Both the position numbers and the translations under genes were made by a program. A stretch of 64,000 nt of DNA. It comes from Phycisphaerales bacterium (lineage in GTDB: Bacteria > Planctomycetota > Phycisphaerae > Phycisphaerales > UBA1924). This document shows positions 1-7,838 of the stretch, one piece after another. Within the stretch, counting starts at the first letter, position 1. Each line of letters opens with the position of its first letter. Under the pieces are notes generated by a model. That model had not been told where the DNA came from. It ran no database searches and was given only the letters and a program-made list of their open reading frames with translations. The stretch is taken from the NCBI GenBank assembly GCA_016709445.1, contig JADJMV010000013.1, positions 1 to 64,000 of the forward strand. Direction: 5' to 3'.

Positions 1-186
1 GAAGATCAGGATCGTCTGCTGGATCGCCGGGTTGGCCGGCACGATGGCGTCGATCGCGTCCTGGATCGTCGTGTAGCCGGCGTTGCCCGAGGGATCGACG
101 GTGAGGGTGCGCGAGAAGTTGTGCTGGCCCTGAGCGGCGGCCGCCAAGCAGGCCGCAAGGACCGGGACAAGGCGGGTCGTGGTCAT
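1..186 (-). CDS. Secreted beta-helix-type protein, N-terminal part only
   Basis: The gene runs off the left edge, so only the first 62 codons are present. The start ATG at 186 is preceded by GGGAG. Residues 1-18 form a signal peptide (charged start, then LVPVLAACLAAAAQG), cleaved near Gly-Gln. The mature part contains DPSGNAGYTTIQDAIDAI, the typical opening of right-handed parallel beta-helix (pectate-lyase-like or NosD-like) secreted proteins of planctomycetes. Enzymatic activity cannot be inferred from this part. It lies outside the direct repeat starting at 375, so it probably marks the chromosomal side of the island. Confidence 0.7.
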   Translation of the reverse strand, partial: MTTTRLVPVLAACLAAAAQGQHNFSRTLTVDPSGNAGYTTIQDAIDAIVPANPAIQQTILIF

Positions 187-374
187 GGTCGCTCCCTTCG
201 GTGAGGATGGACACCGCCAGTATCGTCCTGGGGATGGGCTCTCGCAACGGCAATCTGGGGAATGGTGGGGCACAAGGCGTGGATGTCCTGCCGAGCGCGC
301 CATGCACCGGCGGCCCGGCCATATGAGGTGGTGCAAAGGTGCATGGTGCTGAGTGCGCCGATCCCGGCGATGCT

Positions 375-741
375 CAGTCCCGCAACCCCACGGAAGCGTA
401 CCTGCCGGGGCGGTCTGATCGCCCCACAGATCTGTGGCGTCCCCCTCAGTCCCCGCCCGCCCTCGCCGCCGGGAACCCGATCCAGAACTCCCTGGCCCGC
501 CCGCAGGCGCCGCACGCCCTGGGCTCCCGCGGCGGCCGGGAAGCGGCCACCCGGGCCACCGCCGCGGGCCCCTCGACCTCGTAGGCCACGGGGCCGCCCC
601 CGCCGCAGGCGGGGCAGGCCGACCCTCGGCCCCGCTCCAGCCGGGCGATACGCCTAGTCAGCCGCGCCGTCATCATCGCCCGCCTCCAGCAGGATGACCT
701 TGGACACCTTGCCGCAGGACCCGCACCCGCGGGCGTCGGCG
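375..741. repeat. Direct repeat copy A (partner at 22001-22350)
   Basis: This stretch and 22001-22350 match in the same orientation. Both start with CAGTCCCGCAACCCCACGGA, share an ACAGATCTGTG-containing spacer, then the whole 231-bp minus-strand zinc-ribbon gene and the end of its upstream neighbour. Similarity stops in copy B at about 22350, inside that neighbour. The repeats bracket about 21.3 kb that includes phage-like genes and the nos cluster. Either the element was duplicated or two related elements sit here. Extent was judged by eye. Confidence 0.85.
446..676 (-). CDS. Small zinc-ribbon protein (copy A)
   Basis: 76 residues. It starts with MMTARLTRRIARLERG, a basic helix, followed by CPACGGGG and, near the end, CGACGR, so one CxxC-CxxC zinc ribbon is likely. 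A near-identical 76-residue protein is encoded at 22073-22303, which supports translation of this frame. It overlaps the 3' end of the preceding minus-strand gene (stop at 654), so it is the last gene of a three-gene phage-like set (1310 to 446). The upstream neighbour has the same plan (basic helix plus CPAC and CGSC), so the two probably arose by tandem duplication. Function unknown. Confidence 0.65.
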   Translation of the reverse strand: MMTARLTRRIARLERGRGSACPACGGGGPVAYEVEGPAAVARVAASRPPREPRACGACGRAREFWIGFPAARAGGD

Positions 742-869
742 AGAGTCTGCCCCCGGCGTTCGTCCACGAGCGTGATGCGGCCGAGGCCGCGGCAGGCGGG
801 GCAGGGGCCACGCGGCCCGCCGGGCCGACGCTCAAGCCTGCCGATGCGTCTGGAGAGCCTGCTGCCCAT
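654..869 (-). CDS. Small zinc-ribbon protein, paralogue of the next gene
   Basis: 71 residues. The start at 869 has a strong ribosome binding site (GGGAGGAG, 5 nt spacing). It begins MGSRLSRRIGRLERR and carries CPACRG and CGSCGK, a CxxC-CxxC zinc ribbon resembling the DnaJ-type CxxCxG spacing. The layout matches the gene at 446-676, with which it overlaps by 23 nt. A truncated second copy is visible at 22281-22350. Such mini-proteins recur in planctomycete prophage-like regions; the role is unknown. Confidence 0.65.
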   Translation of the reverse strand: MGSRLSRRIGRLERRPGGPRGPCPACRGLGRITLVDERRGQTLADARGCGSCGKVSKVILLEAGDDDGAAD

Positions 870-902
870 ACCGCTCCTCCCTCGCGATCGCTTCGATCCG
901 CG

Positions 903-1310
903 TCACGCGCCCGCCCCCGGCTGCTGCTCTTCCTCGAGCTGGTCCACGCGGGCGGCGAGGTCGTCCAGCTCGATCGACTCGCGCCCGTAGCGGAGCAGGG
1001 CGACGGCGGCGGTGACCCGCGCCGTGTTGTGGCTGGCGGGGTCGTTCATGATCTTGGCGAGGTTGTTGACGGCCATCGCCGAGTACCGCTGCGTCATGGC
1101 GATGGAGAGGCTGAACGCCTCGCGGCGGGCGCGGCGGTAGGCCTTGGCGAACTTGGGGTCCTTCATCCAGGTGTGCAGGGTCCGCTCGGCGATGCCGCTG
1201 GCGCGGGAGGCCGCGGCGACGGTGGTCTCGTTGATGAGGGCGATGACGCCCTTCTCCTGGCGGACGGTGAGCCCGTCCTCGTTGATGTTGGGCCTGCCTC
1301 TCCCGGCCAT
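903..1310 (-). CDS. Phage-type HTH protein, terminase small-subunit-like
   Basis: 135 residues, start at 1310 with GGAGG 5 nt upstream. Residues 10-45 form a helix-turn-helix (GVIALINETTVAAASRASG, then a recognition helix with RTLHTWMKDPKF), followed by a basic helix AYRRARREA and a C-terminal helical stretch ending in a short coiled coil (DDLAARVDQLEEEQQ). This order is seen in phage small-terminase or phBC6A51-type DNA-binding proteins. It is first in a minus-strand set with the two zinc-ribbon genes. The protein at 27066-28313 has the same HTH-helical plan. A large terminase subunit is absent, so packaging is unlikely and a regulatory role is possible. Confidence 0.6.
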   Translation of the reverse strand: MAGRGRPNINEDGLTVRQEKGVIALINETTVAAASRASGIAERTLHTWMKDPKFAKAYRRARREAFSLSIAMTQRYSAMAVNNLAKIMNDPASHNTARVTAAVALLRYGRESIELDDLAARVDQLEEEQQPGAGA

Positions 1311-1333
1311 CGCGTCCTCCCTCCCTCAGGGCT

Positions 1334-1364
1334 TGTCCTTGCATGCTCGGGGGATGTCCTTGCA
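1334..1364. promoter_or_regulatory. Direct-repeat operator candidate in a divergent promoter region
   Basis: TGTCCTTGCA occurs twice, at 1334-1343 and 1355-1364, exactly 21 bp apart (two helical turns), between the divergent genes starting at 1310 (minus) and 1477 (plus). Such phasing suits a repressor binding one face of the helix. No clear -35/-10 pair was identified. Inference only. Confidence 0.35.
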
Positions 1365-1476
1365 CCGGGGCGCACGGCGCGGCACCACGCCGAAAACATC
1401 TGGAATTCCTGCTCGAATCGCCTTCCAATCGCGGCCGCTCGCAGGGCTTCATGTGGTCATGCGAAAGGAGAACGCC

Positions 1477-1698
1477 ATGACCAGCAGACGTGAGGCCGGC
1501 CCCGCCAACGAACGCCGCATCGCCGAGGCGATCGAGCGCGTCAGGCAGTACCTCGACTACGAGACGATGGAGACCCGCTACCGCGACGCCCTCGACTTCC
1601 ACGACATCTCGGTGGCGGTGCTCCGCGAGGTGGTGCGGATGGCCTTCGAGGCCGGGTACGACGCGGGCTTCCAGGACGCCAAGTTGCGCAGCAAGTAA
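1477..1698 (+). CDS. DUF6900-like small protein
   Basis: 73 residues. ATG at 1477 chosen because AAAGGAG lies 7 nt upstream; an in-frame start further up has none. The sequence is helical, with an ERVRQYLDYETMETRYRD segment followed by LDFHDISVAVLREVV and AFEAGYDAGF. The ETxETRxxDxLDFHDxxVxxLxxxxxxAFEAG pattern matches DUF6900 small proteins known from plasmids and phages, family function unknown. It is followed 12 nt later by the next small gene in a plus-strand run (1477-3552). Confidence 0.6.
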   Translation: MTSRREAGPANERRIAEAIERVRQYLDYETMETRYRDALDFHDISVAVLREVVRMAFEAGYDAGFQDAKLRSK

Positions 1699-1710
1699 GG
1701 GAGGACGGAC

Positions 1711-1965
1711 ATGTTCATCAAGCAGATGGTGATCGAGGGGGTCGAGGGCGACGTCGAGATCCGCCGCACCGACGACGGGGCGGTGGTCACCGCCAACGGC
1801 GTCGAGATCGAGGTGGGCCGCAACGACAGCCGCGAGGCGCGGTACGCCGTCGCGTACAACGCCGCGAAGGTCCTGTGCGGCACGCGCCGGGGCGGGGAGC
1901 CCAACGCCACCAACTCGATGGTCCACGACGTCCTCGACCAGATCGACCGGGTCGCGGGCTGCTGA
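1711..1965 (+). CDS. Hypothetical phage-element protein
   Basis: 84 residues, start at 1711 preceded by GGGAGGA. The N-terminal half looks like an antiparallel beta hairpin domain (IKQMVIEGVEGDVEIRR, then VVTANGVEIEVG); the C-terminal half is helical (AYNAAKVL, MVHDVLDQIDRV). No transmembrane segment and no known motif was recognised. It sits between the DUF6900-like gene and a frameshifted gene in what seems to be one transcript. Confidence 0.5.
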   Translation: MFIKQMVIEGVEGDVEIRRTDDGAVVTANGVEIEVGRNDSREARYAVAYNAAKVLCGTRRGGEPNATNSMVHDVLDQIDRVAGC

Positions 1966-1989
1966 ACAACCAACCGGAAGGAGACGACC

Positions 1990-2255
1990 ATGAGCGAGCG
2001 AACCCGACCGAACTTCAGGACGCACTGCAGGCCCTGGTGCAGGACGCTCCGATCGGGCTTCTGGCGCGACGAGGTGCCGCCAGGACCTGTGCTGCGATCC
2101 CCGACCACGCGGGGACGGCGTCATCGACGGCCAGGCCCCCGACCTCGGACCGATGGCGGGGACCTGGGCCGGGGACGGCGACGAGATCGCCGCGGCGTTG
2201 CGCAGCCGGGGCCGACGGCAGCGAGTTCCAGCTGACCATCGTCCGCAGCCGGTAG
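1990..2255 (+). pseudogene. Frameshifted phage-element gene
   Basis: A start with good ribosome binding site (GGAAGGAG before ATG 1990) opens a frame giving only MSERTRPNF. Protein-like sequence continues in other frames: TELQDALQALVQDAPIGLLARR from about 2010, MAGTWAGDGDEIAAALR from 2153, and AGADGSEFQLTIVRSR to the stop at 2255. Read together this would give a protein of about 88 residues with at least three frame changes. Either the gene has decayed or this part of the consensus has indel errors. The original product is not recognised. Confidence 0.55.
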
Positions 2256-2345
2256 CCCCGACGCGGGCTTGGGGGGAACCCCACGCCCCGCGATTGCCCG
2301 CCGCACGTCGCGGCGGCGTTCCCAACCCAAGCCAGGAGATCGATC

Positions 2346-2920
2346 ATGGCAGCGAAGAAGACATCGGTACGCGCACCCAAGTCGGAGAAGGCCACGGAGA
2401 AGACCACCGAGAAGAAGCGGAAGGAGGCGGTCGCGCAGGCCGACGCCAACATCGCGGCGTTGGACGCCGGGACGACCGAGGCCGCCACGCCCCACGACGC
2501 CCACGCCCCCCACGACGCCCACGACGCCCGCCAAGGCCAAGCGGGGGAAGAAGGCGGCGGCGACCCCCGCCCCGGCCCCCGACGCCACGGACGCCAACGT
2601 CGGGGCCGACGCGGGCGAGGCCCCCGCGAAGGGCAAGAGCAACGGGGAAGGCCGCCAAGGCCGCCAAGGAGCCCAAGCCGAGGAAGACCAGTGCCCTGGA
2701 CGCCGCGGCCCTCGTCCTCGCCAAGAGCAAGGTGCCCATGAGTGCCCGCGAGATGATCGCGGCGGTGGTGGCCCAGGGCCTGTGGCAGAGCCCGGCGGGC
2801 AAGACGCCCGACGCCACCCTCTACTCGGCGATCATCCGCGAGATCTCCGCCAAGGGCGCGGAGAGCAGGTTCGCCAAGGTGGACCGGGGCAGGTTCGCTT
2901 CCAACGGAAAGCGGGACTGA
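2346..2920 (+). pseudogene. HARE-HTH protein, frameshifted
   Basis: ATG at 2346 follows a weak AGGAG. The first frame gives a lysine-rich start (MAAKKTSVRAPKSEKATEK) and a helical stretch, then breaks inside a low-complexity His-Asp-Ala repeat near 2500. An Ala/Lys-rich linker (TPAKAKRGKKAAATPAP) continues in a second frame. From about 2640 a third frame carries a convincing HARE-HTH (HB1/ASXL) winged-helix domain: ALDAAALVLAKSKVPMSARE, then MIAAVVAQGLW, TPDATLYSAIIREI and FAKVDRGRFAS to the stop at 2920. HARE-HTH domains are thought to link DNA or chromatin recognition to effector enzymes. Two frame changes are needed for one product of about 190 residues. Confidence 0.65.
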
Positions 2921-2923
2921 GCC

Positions 2924-3379
2924 ATGGCCAACCGCACCAGAGAACTGCTCGACGCCGCGAGGCGGCTGCTCGACGCGAGGGAGAACCAGATGGTGACCTC
3001 CGCCGAGTGGGCGGCACTCGAGACCGCCGTGGACGCCTTCGCCGCACCGCCCGCCCGGGGCGAGTCCTTCAGCGTCGCCAAGGACGGCGCCCTGGTCCGC
3101 TCGGTCGTGCCCGCCAAGGGCGAGCCCTACCAGCACCGATGTGAGCTCTCGACCTTCGAGGCCGTGGCCCACGCCGCCGAGGAAGCGGCGGGCGAGGGGT
3201 TCACGCTCGAAGAGATCGCCGACGCCGAGGGCCTGCCCTCGTCGCAGGTGGCGGCCGCGATCGCGTTCCTCAAGGAGCGGGGCTGCGTCACCACCGAGGG
3301 GCGTCGGAGCTACGGGCGCGGGCCGGGCGTCCATATCGACGCCATGACGGAGTACCATGCCCTGCGCGAGGGGGCCTGA
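2924..3379 (+). CDS. Winged-helix-like phage-element protein
   Basis: 151 residues, ATG 2924 only 4 nt after the preceding stop. The N-terminal half is helical (RTRELLDAARRLLDARENQM). The C-terminal half, about residues 80-140, looks like a wHTH: FEAVAHAAEEA, FTLEEIADAEGLPSSQVAAA and IAFLKERGCVTTEGRRSYG, with a wing-like end. A DNA-binding role is inferred from this, no family name is offered. It is followed 2 nt later by the small zinc-ribbon gene. Confidence 0.55.
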   Translation: MANRTRELLDAARRLLDARENQMVTSAEWAALETAVDAFAAPPARGESFSVAKDGALVRSVVPAKGEPYQHRCELSTFEAVAHAAEEAAGEGFTLEEIADAEGLPSSQVAAAIAFLKERGCVTTEGRRSYGRGPGVHIDAMTEYHALREGA

Positions 3380-3381
3380 CC

Positions 3382-3552
3382 ATGTGCGAGCAAGAGCCCG
3401 AAGCACCTGACGAGTCCAACCTCGTGGCCCCGCAGCACGGGTGCCCGTCCTGCGGCGAACGCGACGCGGACAACCTGGTCTGGCTGAACGACGACCGGGT
3501 TGAGTGCCAGACGTGCAGCACGGTCTACACGCCGGGGAGAGGGTGGGACTGA
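3382..3552 (+). CDS. Small zinc-ribbon protein
   Basis: 56 residues. ATG at 3382 starts 2 nt after the stop of the preceding gene, so translation is probably coupled. It contains CPSCGE and, 18 residues on, CQTCST, a classic CxxC-CxxC zinc ribbon, with an acidic N-terminus (EQEPEAPDESN). Last gene of the plus-strand run that began at 1477. Function unknown; possibly a nucleic-acid or protein adaptor. Confidence 0.6.
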   Translation: MCEQEPEAPDESNLVAPQHGCPSCGERDADNLVWLNDDRVECQTCSTVYTPGRGWD

Positions 3553-3589
3553 GGCCGAAGGCCGGGCGTCCCATCAACCACCCCCGAAC

Positions 3590-3615
3590 GCCTCGGCTCC
3601 GGCCGGGGCTTTCTC
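3590..3615 (+). terminator. Putative intrinsic terminator
   Basis: GCCTCGG (3590-3596) and CCGGGGC (3603-3609) form a 7-bp stem with one G-T pair around a 6-nt loop, followed by TTTCTC. It lies 38 nt after the last gene of the phage-like plus-strand run. The T tract is short, so the call is tentative. Confidence 0.4.
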
Positions 3616-3648
3616 AGTGGTGACGGCGTTTGGGGTAGGCTCCTCGCC

Positions 3649-4284
3649 ATGCGCGAACACGAGGCCCGCCAACTCCTCGATCTGGTCCAGAAGGAGTTCC
3701 CCGAGACCAGCACGGCACCGCCCGCCATCTGGGATGGCGATCCCCCCCTCAAGATCATCGACTGCGTACTCAGCCTGAACCGGCACTACGAGCGTGTGGT
3801 GGTTCCCCGCGTCGCGGCCTTCGCGGCCAAGTACCCCGACATCAAGACCTGCGGCTCGCTGCGGGATGCGATGCTGGCGGCGACGCCCGAGGCGTGCCTT
3901 CGCACACATCTGGACACGCGGGACCCGCGCCGGGCGGCGACACTGCTGGGGGTCGTCGAGTTTGCCATCGACGCGGCGCAGGCCTTCCCCGCCGAGTCCG
4001 AGGAGGCCAGCCTGCGGGCTTGGGCGGCCGATGCGAGGCCGGGGGACTACCTCGCCGTGGGCGTCAGGGGGTTTGGTCTCGCGGGTTTCCAGTACCTGCG
4101 GATGCTGTTCGGCGCGAACACCGCGAAGCCCGATCGGCACATCATCGACTATGTGTCGCGGGCGACGGGAGGGGAGCCTTCCGACGTGGAGGCCCTGTAC
4201 GCGATGGAGCGGGCGGCGCAACTCGGCGGCTTCTCCGCGGCGTGGCTCGACCACGAGATCTGGAAGCGGGCTACCCACAACTGA
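3649..4284 (+). CDS. HhH-GPD-like protein (possible DNA glycosylase)
   Basis: 211 residues. The middle resembles the endonuclease III/HhH-GPD fold: IIDCVLSLNRHYERVVVPRV near residues 35-54 matches the early conserved helix, and GFGLAGFQYLRMLFG followed by KPDRHIIDYV near 145-170 matches the helix-hairpin-helix and the segment bearing the catalytic Asp (PDRHI, compare VDTHV). No lysine is evident in the usual bifunctional-lyase position and there is no iron-sulfur cysteine loop. Its end overlaps the convergent methyltransferase gene by 14 bp, so it may belong with DNA modification or repair on the element. The family call rests on motif spacing only. Confidence 0.45.
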   Translation: MREHEARQLLDLVQKEFPETSTAPPAIWDGDPPLKIIDCVLSLNRHYERVVVPRVAAFAAKYPDIKTCGSLRDAMLAATPEACLRTHLDTRDPRRAATLLGVVEFAIDAAQAFPAESEEASLRAWAADARPGDYLAVGVRGFGLAGFQYLRMLFGANTAKPDRHIIDYVSRATGGEPSDVEALYAMERAAQLGGFSAAWLDHEIWKRATHN

Positions 4285-5560
4285 CCCGCTCCGCCTTCTT
4301 GCCCGAGTACTTCTCGAAGCGGGCCACAATGACGTCCGCGTAGGCCGGGTCGATCTCCATCAAGTACGCCTTGCGCCCCTGCTGCTCGGCCGCGATGAGG
4401 GTGCTACCCGAACCTCCGAACAAGTCCAGCACCCGCTCGCCCGGCTTGCTGGAGTACGCCATCGCCCGCGCCGCCAGCTCGACGGGCTTCTCGGTGAGGT
4501 GGACCATGCTCTGCGGGTTGACCTTCTTGATGGGCCACACGTCCGGCACGTTGTTGGGGCCGAAGAACTGGTGGGCCGCCCCTTCGCGCCATCCATAGAA
4601 ACACCACTCGTGGTCGCCCATGAAGTCCTTGCGGCTGATCACCGGGTGCATCTTGTGCCAGATGATCTGCTGCGCGAACCGCAGGCCCGCGTTCTTCAGG
4701 GCCGACGGGTAGTTCCCGATGTTGGCGTACCCGCCCCAGATGTAGAACGCCCGGCCCGGCTCCAGCACACGGGCCAGATTGCCGAACCAAGACGCGAGCA
4801 AAGCCGCGAACTGCTCGTCGGTGACGTTGTCGTTGTCCAGGGGGCGGTCCTTGGCCCGCATGGCCCTGGTGGTGGCCTTGACCTTGGCGCCCGCCCTGGC
4901 GGCGTCCTGGGGCACGGGGTGGAAGGAGGTCTTGCCCGCGACGAAGGCGTTGTTGGAGCGGGGCTCGACCTTCACGTTGTAGGGACAGTCCGCGTTGACC
5001 AACTGTGCCGTTGCCCCGTCCATGAGCCGGTCCACGTCCTCAACGCTCGAGGAGTCGCCGCACAGCAGCCGGTGCTCGCCCAGCACCCACAGGTCGCCCC
5101 GCTTGGTCACGGGCTCGTCGGGGGGCTCGGGGATCTCGTCGGGGTCGGTGAGGCCGGGGTTGCCGGCCGGGGCCATGAGCTGCTGCAACTCGTCATCATC
5201 GAACCCGAGGATCGAGAGATCGAGGCCCAGGTCCTTCAACTCCGCCAGCTCGACCGGCAGCAGCTCGAAGTCCCAGTCCGCGATGGTGGCCGTCTGGTTG
5301 TCGGCGATGCGGTAGGCGCGGGCCTGCTCGGGGCTGAGGCCCTCGGCGACGTGGACGGGGACGAGATCCATGCCGAGCGTCTTCGCCGCCTTCCACCGCG
5401 TGTGGCCGACGACGATGACGCCGCTCTCGTCCACGACGATCGGCTGGCGGAAGCCGAACTCGCGGATCGAGCGGGCCACCGACTCGACGGCAGAGTCGTT
5501 GACGCGGGGGTTCTTGTCGTAGGGGTGGACCTCGTCGGTCCGACGCATGGCGATCTGCAT
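4271..5560 (-). CDS. ParB-like nuclease/DNA methyltransferase fusion
   Basis: 429 residues. ATG 5560 chosen over an upstream in-frame start because GGAGG lies 7 nt before it. Residues 1-90 are a ParB/Srx-like domain (HPYDKNPRVND, then IREFGFRQPIVVD, GHTRWKAAKTLG). From about residue 165 comes an amino-methyltransferase: the target-binding motif IV at 191-194 reads DCPY instead of the usual DPPY, followed by a KVEPRSNNAF segment, and the SAM-binding motif LDLFGGSGST is near residue 380. Motif IV before motif I places it in the beta class. Phages carry such fusions, which methylate adenine or cytosine to mark their own DNA. Its 3' end overlaps the convergent HhH-GPD-like gene. No partner restriction enzyme is seen. 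Confidence 0.85.
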   Translation of the reverse strand: MQIAMRRTDEVHPYDKNPRVNDSAVESVARSIREFGFRQPIVVDESGVIVVGHTRWKAAKTLGMDLVPVHVAEGLSPEQARAYRIADNQTATIADWDFELLPVELAELKDLGLDLSILGFDDDELQQLMAPAGNPGLTDPDEIPEPPDEPVTKRGDLWVLGEHRLLCGDSSSVEDVDRLMDGATAQLVNADCPYNVKVEPRSNNAFVAGKTSFHPVPQDAARAGAKVKATTRAMRAKDRPLDNDNVTDEQFAALLASWFGNLARVLEPGRAFYIWGGYANIGNYPSALKNAGLRFAQQIIWHKMHPVISRKDFMGDHEWCFYGWREGAAHQFFGPNNVPDVWPIKKVNPQSMVHLTEKPVELAARAMAYSSKPGERVLDLFGGSGSTLIAAEQQGRKAYLMEIDPAYADVIVARFEKYSGKKAERVSCG

Positions 5561-5810
5561 GATGGGTCCTCCGTGACCCGGAATGGCGTCCGTGCCATGC
5601 GATTGTACCGGCTGAGGCACGAGGTTCTGCTCGACCCCGCAACGATTCCATGAGATCAGCGTGAGGTATGAGCTCTGACGTGACGCACGGATGTGTATGG
5701 CACCGCACGGTACTGCCTGGTCGCGCAGTGAAGTTCACGGTGTTGGGTGGCGTTCGATTACAAGAGTTGCCTACGGCGGTTCTTCGTGGACTCACGCCCT
5801 CGCCCTGTTC

Positions 5811-6809
5811 TCAACTTGCTGCTTCTCCCGTCGGGTTGCTGGTCTGTGGCGTTGCGCCGTCCTCGGTCTGTTTGCGAGGCACCATTGAGTCCAAGAAATC
5901 CCTGAAATCCCGACGAAAGCAATCGCGGCACTCGTTCCAGATATCGACTTGGCCGGGTCTCGAGAGCACATCCTTCATGAACGTCTGCTCAGCCTCCCAG
6001 CTTACCTCGTCGATGCATTGTCGCTCGTGAAGTACGAAGAGACGTTCAAAGTGGGCAAACCGAATGTGAGAAATGGTTTCGCCAGACTGATGGTCGGAGG
6101 AACCTGGGTGGTCGAGGATGGCAAGATTCATCTGATTCAGGCCAGACACGACCTCGTTATACATCGCGAGCCTGCGATCTTCCTCCATGTGCTTCAGCTG
6201 CCTTCGTATCAAGTACACAGAACAAATGAAGACGATTAGGGTCGCGACCGCTACGCCGAGACTCAGCCAATTCGTCAAGTGTGATCCGACTGCCGCCGCA
6301 GGCACAGACGCAGGTGTTTCACCCAACTGTGCGACGCCCACGATCGGTCTGCCGACGGGCGCGGCGAGCATTGCGAAAGCCCAAAACACAATGACGAAGC
6401 ACGAGAGGACTCCGCCAGTGCTCGTGAAATTGGCGAGCCGCGAGAACATCGAGTCGAGTACCGGCACCCCCAGGCTCTCCGAGAGGCGACGCACATCCGT
6501 CTCAACGTCTTTGCCGAGGCCCCGACCGAGCGTCGCCACGTAGATTCCCGCCCCCGACAACGCAACACCGACGAAGACAACCCCAAGGAACGCGGATCTC
6601 ACCTGAGTGCTAAAGGCGTACGTCACGAGGGCTCCAGTCGCCGCGAGATAGAGGGCGAAGACCTTGAGGAACAGTTCCGGTAGCTGATGCCCCCACACAA
6701 TCGTGCACTTGAGTAAGTCGTGCTTGAGCGTCGTCTGGTCAGATGGTGACAAGCGGGAAGACCCATCCCCTTGTTCGTTCATGAAGCTATCGTACACGGC
6801 CATGCACAT
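5811..6809 (-). CDS. Four-helix membrane protein of unknown function
   Basis: Up to 332 residues. It begins with a cytoplasmic segment, then two hydrophobic helices (about 45-90: LFLKVFALYLAATGALVTYA and FLGVVFVGVALSGAGIYVA), a loop with LGRGLGKDVETDVRRLSESL, two more helices (about 132-205), and a soluble C-terminal helical domain with RRQLKHMEEDRRLAMYNEV, HFERLFVLHERQCID and FMKDVLSRPGQVDIWNECR. The C-terminal part recalls DUF6082-like tails of bacterial membrane proteins; no catalytic motif was seen. Starts at 6809, 6803 or 6782 are all possible and none has a strong ribosome binding site. Base composition is less GC-rich than the flanks, in keeping with transfer. Confidence 0.6.
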   Translation of the reverse strand: MCMAVYDSFMNEQGDGSSRLSPSDQTTLKHDLLKCTIVWGHQLPELFLKVFALYLAATGALVTYAFSTQVRSAFLGVVFVGVALSGAGIYVATLGRGLGKDVETDVRRLSESLGVPVLDSMFSRLANFTSTGGVLSCFVIVFWAFAMLAAPVGRPIVGVAQLGETPASVPAAAVGSHLTNWLSLGVAVATLIVFICSVYLIRRQLKHMEEDRRLAMYNEVVSGLNQMNLAILDHPGSSDHQSGETISHIRFAHFERLFVLHERQCIDEVSWEAEQTFMKDVLSRPGQVDIWNECRDCFRRDFRDFLDSMVPRKQTEDGATPQTSNPTGEAAS

Positions 6810-6857
6810 CCCTGACTGGGTTCCTGGCTACGCTCCCGCGGGACCCGGAGAACCGCC

Positions 6858-7703
6858 ATGCCGACACGGACCGCCCCGCGGATCTGCTCGCTGGCCCTTC
6901 TCCTGGTCGTCGCCCTCTGCTGCGCATGGGGCTCCACCGGCCACAAGGTCATCGTCAAGATCGCCTACGACCGCCTGACGCCAACAGCCAAGGCCGCGGT
7001 GGACGACCTGCTCGGGGACAGCTCCCTTGCCGAGTTCTCCGTCTGGCCCGACCAGATCAAGAGCGATAAGGCGTGGGCGTGGACCAAGCCCTGGCACTAC
7101 GCCGACATGCCCGAGGGGGAGACGGAGTTCAATCTCGACCGGGACTGCCCCGACAAGGGCTGCGTGGTCCGCGGCATCCAGAAGTACGCCGACGTCCTCA
7201 AGAGCAAGGACGCCACCCATGAGGAGCGGGTCCAGGCCCTCAAGTTCCTGACCCACTACGTCGGGGACATCCACCAGCCCCTGCACGTCGCCCACGCCAG
7301 CGACCAGGGCGGCAACGCCATCGACGTCACCCTGTTCAGCCGGAAGATGAACCTGCACTCGCTGTGGGACACGGCCCTGATCAAGCAGACGGGCATGACC
7401 TTCGACGTCTACGCGAAGAAGCTGGAGGAGGCGATGACGCCGGAGGTCGAGAAGGCGGGCATCGAGGTCATGGACCCCGTCGCCTGGGCGACCGAGTCGC
7501 ACGCCCTCGCCGAGGCGGACGCCTACCGGGATGCCGACGGGAACGAGATCAAGAGCGGCGACCGGCTGGGGCAGGAGTACATCGACCACAGCATGCCGGT
7601 CGTGGACGACCAGCTCACGAAGGCGGGGGTGAGGCTGGCGGAGATGTTGAACGAAGCCCTGATCGCAGAACGCGCAAGCAGTTCGGAGCAAGCCCATCAT
7701 TGA
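6858..7703 (+). CDS. S1/P1-type nuclease, secreted
   Basis: 281 residues. Zinc-dependent, single-strand-specific nuclease and 3'-nucleotidase of the S1/P1 family (PF02265). Residues 1-23 are a signal peptide (ICSLALLLVVALCCA); cleavage would leave WGSTGHKV at the N-terminus, and in this family the terminal Trp amino group and the following His bind zinc. Further ligands are visible in WPDQI, WHYADMP, LTHYVGDIHQPLHV and HSLWD. Length matches the family. GGAG stands 8 nt before ATG 6858. It probably acts outside the membrane, degrading RNA or DNA for nutrients or as part of an attack or defence role of the island. It is monocistronic, between two divergent or convergent orphan genes. Confidence 0.88.
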   Translation: MPTRTAPRICSLALLLVVALCCAWGSTGHKVIVKIAYDRLTPTAKAAVDDLLGDSSLAEFSVWPDQIKSDKAWAWTKPWHYADMPEGETEFNLDRDCPDKGCVVRGIQKYADVLKSKDATHEERVQALKFLTHYVGDIHQPLHVAHASDQGGNAIDVTLFSRKMNLHSLWDTALIKQTGMTFDVYAKKLEEAMTPEVEKAGIEVMDPVAWATESHALAEADAYRDADGNEIKSGDRLGQEYIDHSMPVVDDQLTKAGVRLAEMLNEALIAERASSSEQAHH

Positions 7704-7838
7704 TCTGGCGATACGAAAGGCGAGATCCCACCGATGCCGAGAGTTGCAAAGGCATCAATGCCGTAGAGCGAGAGAGACCTCGGGTGAAACTGCCTGACCC
7801 GATTCGACGCGACGGGTGCCAGCTCGCCCCGTTTCAAA

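Noticed and set aside
3794..5653. Plus-strand open frame of about 619 codons
   Set aside because: Antisense to the ParB-methyltransferase, which has clear motifs and a ribosome binding site; Arg/Val-rich translation is a GC artefact.
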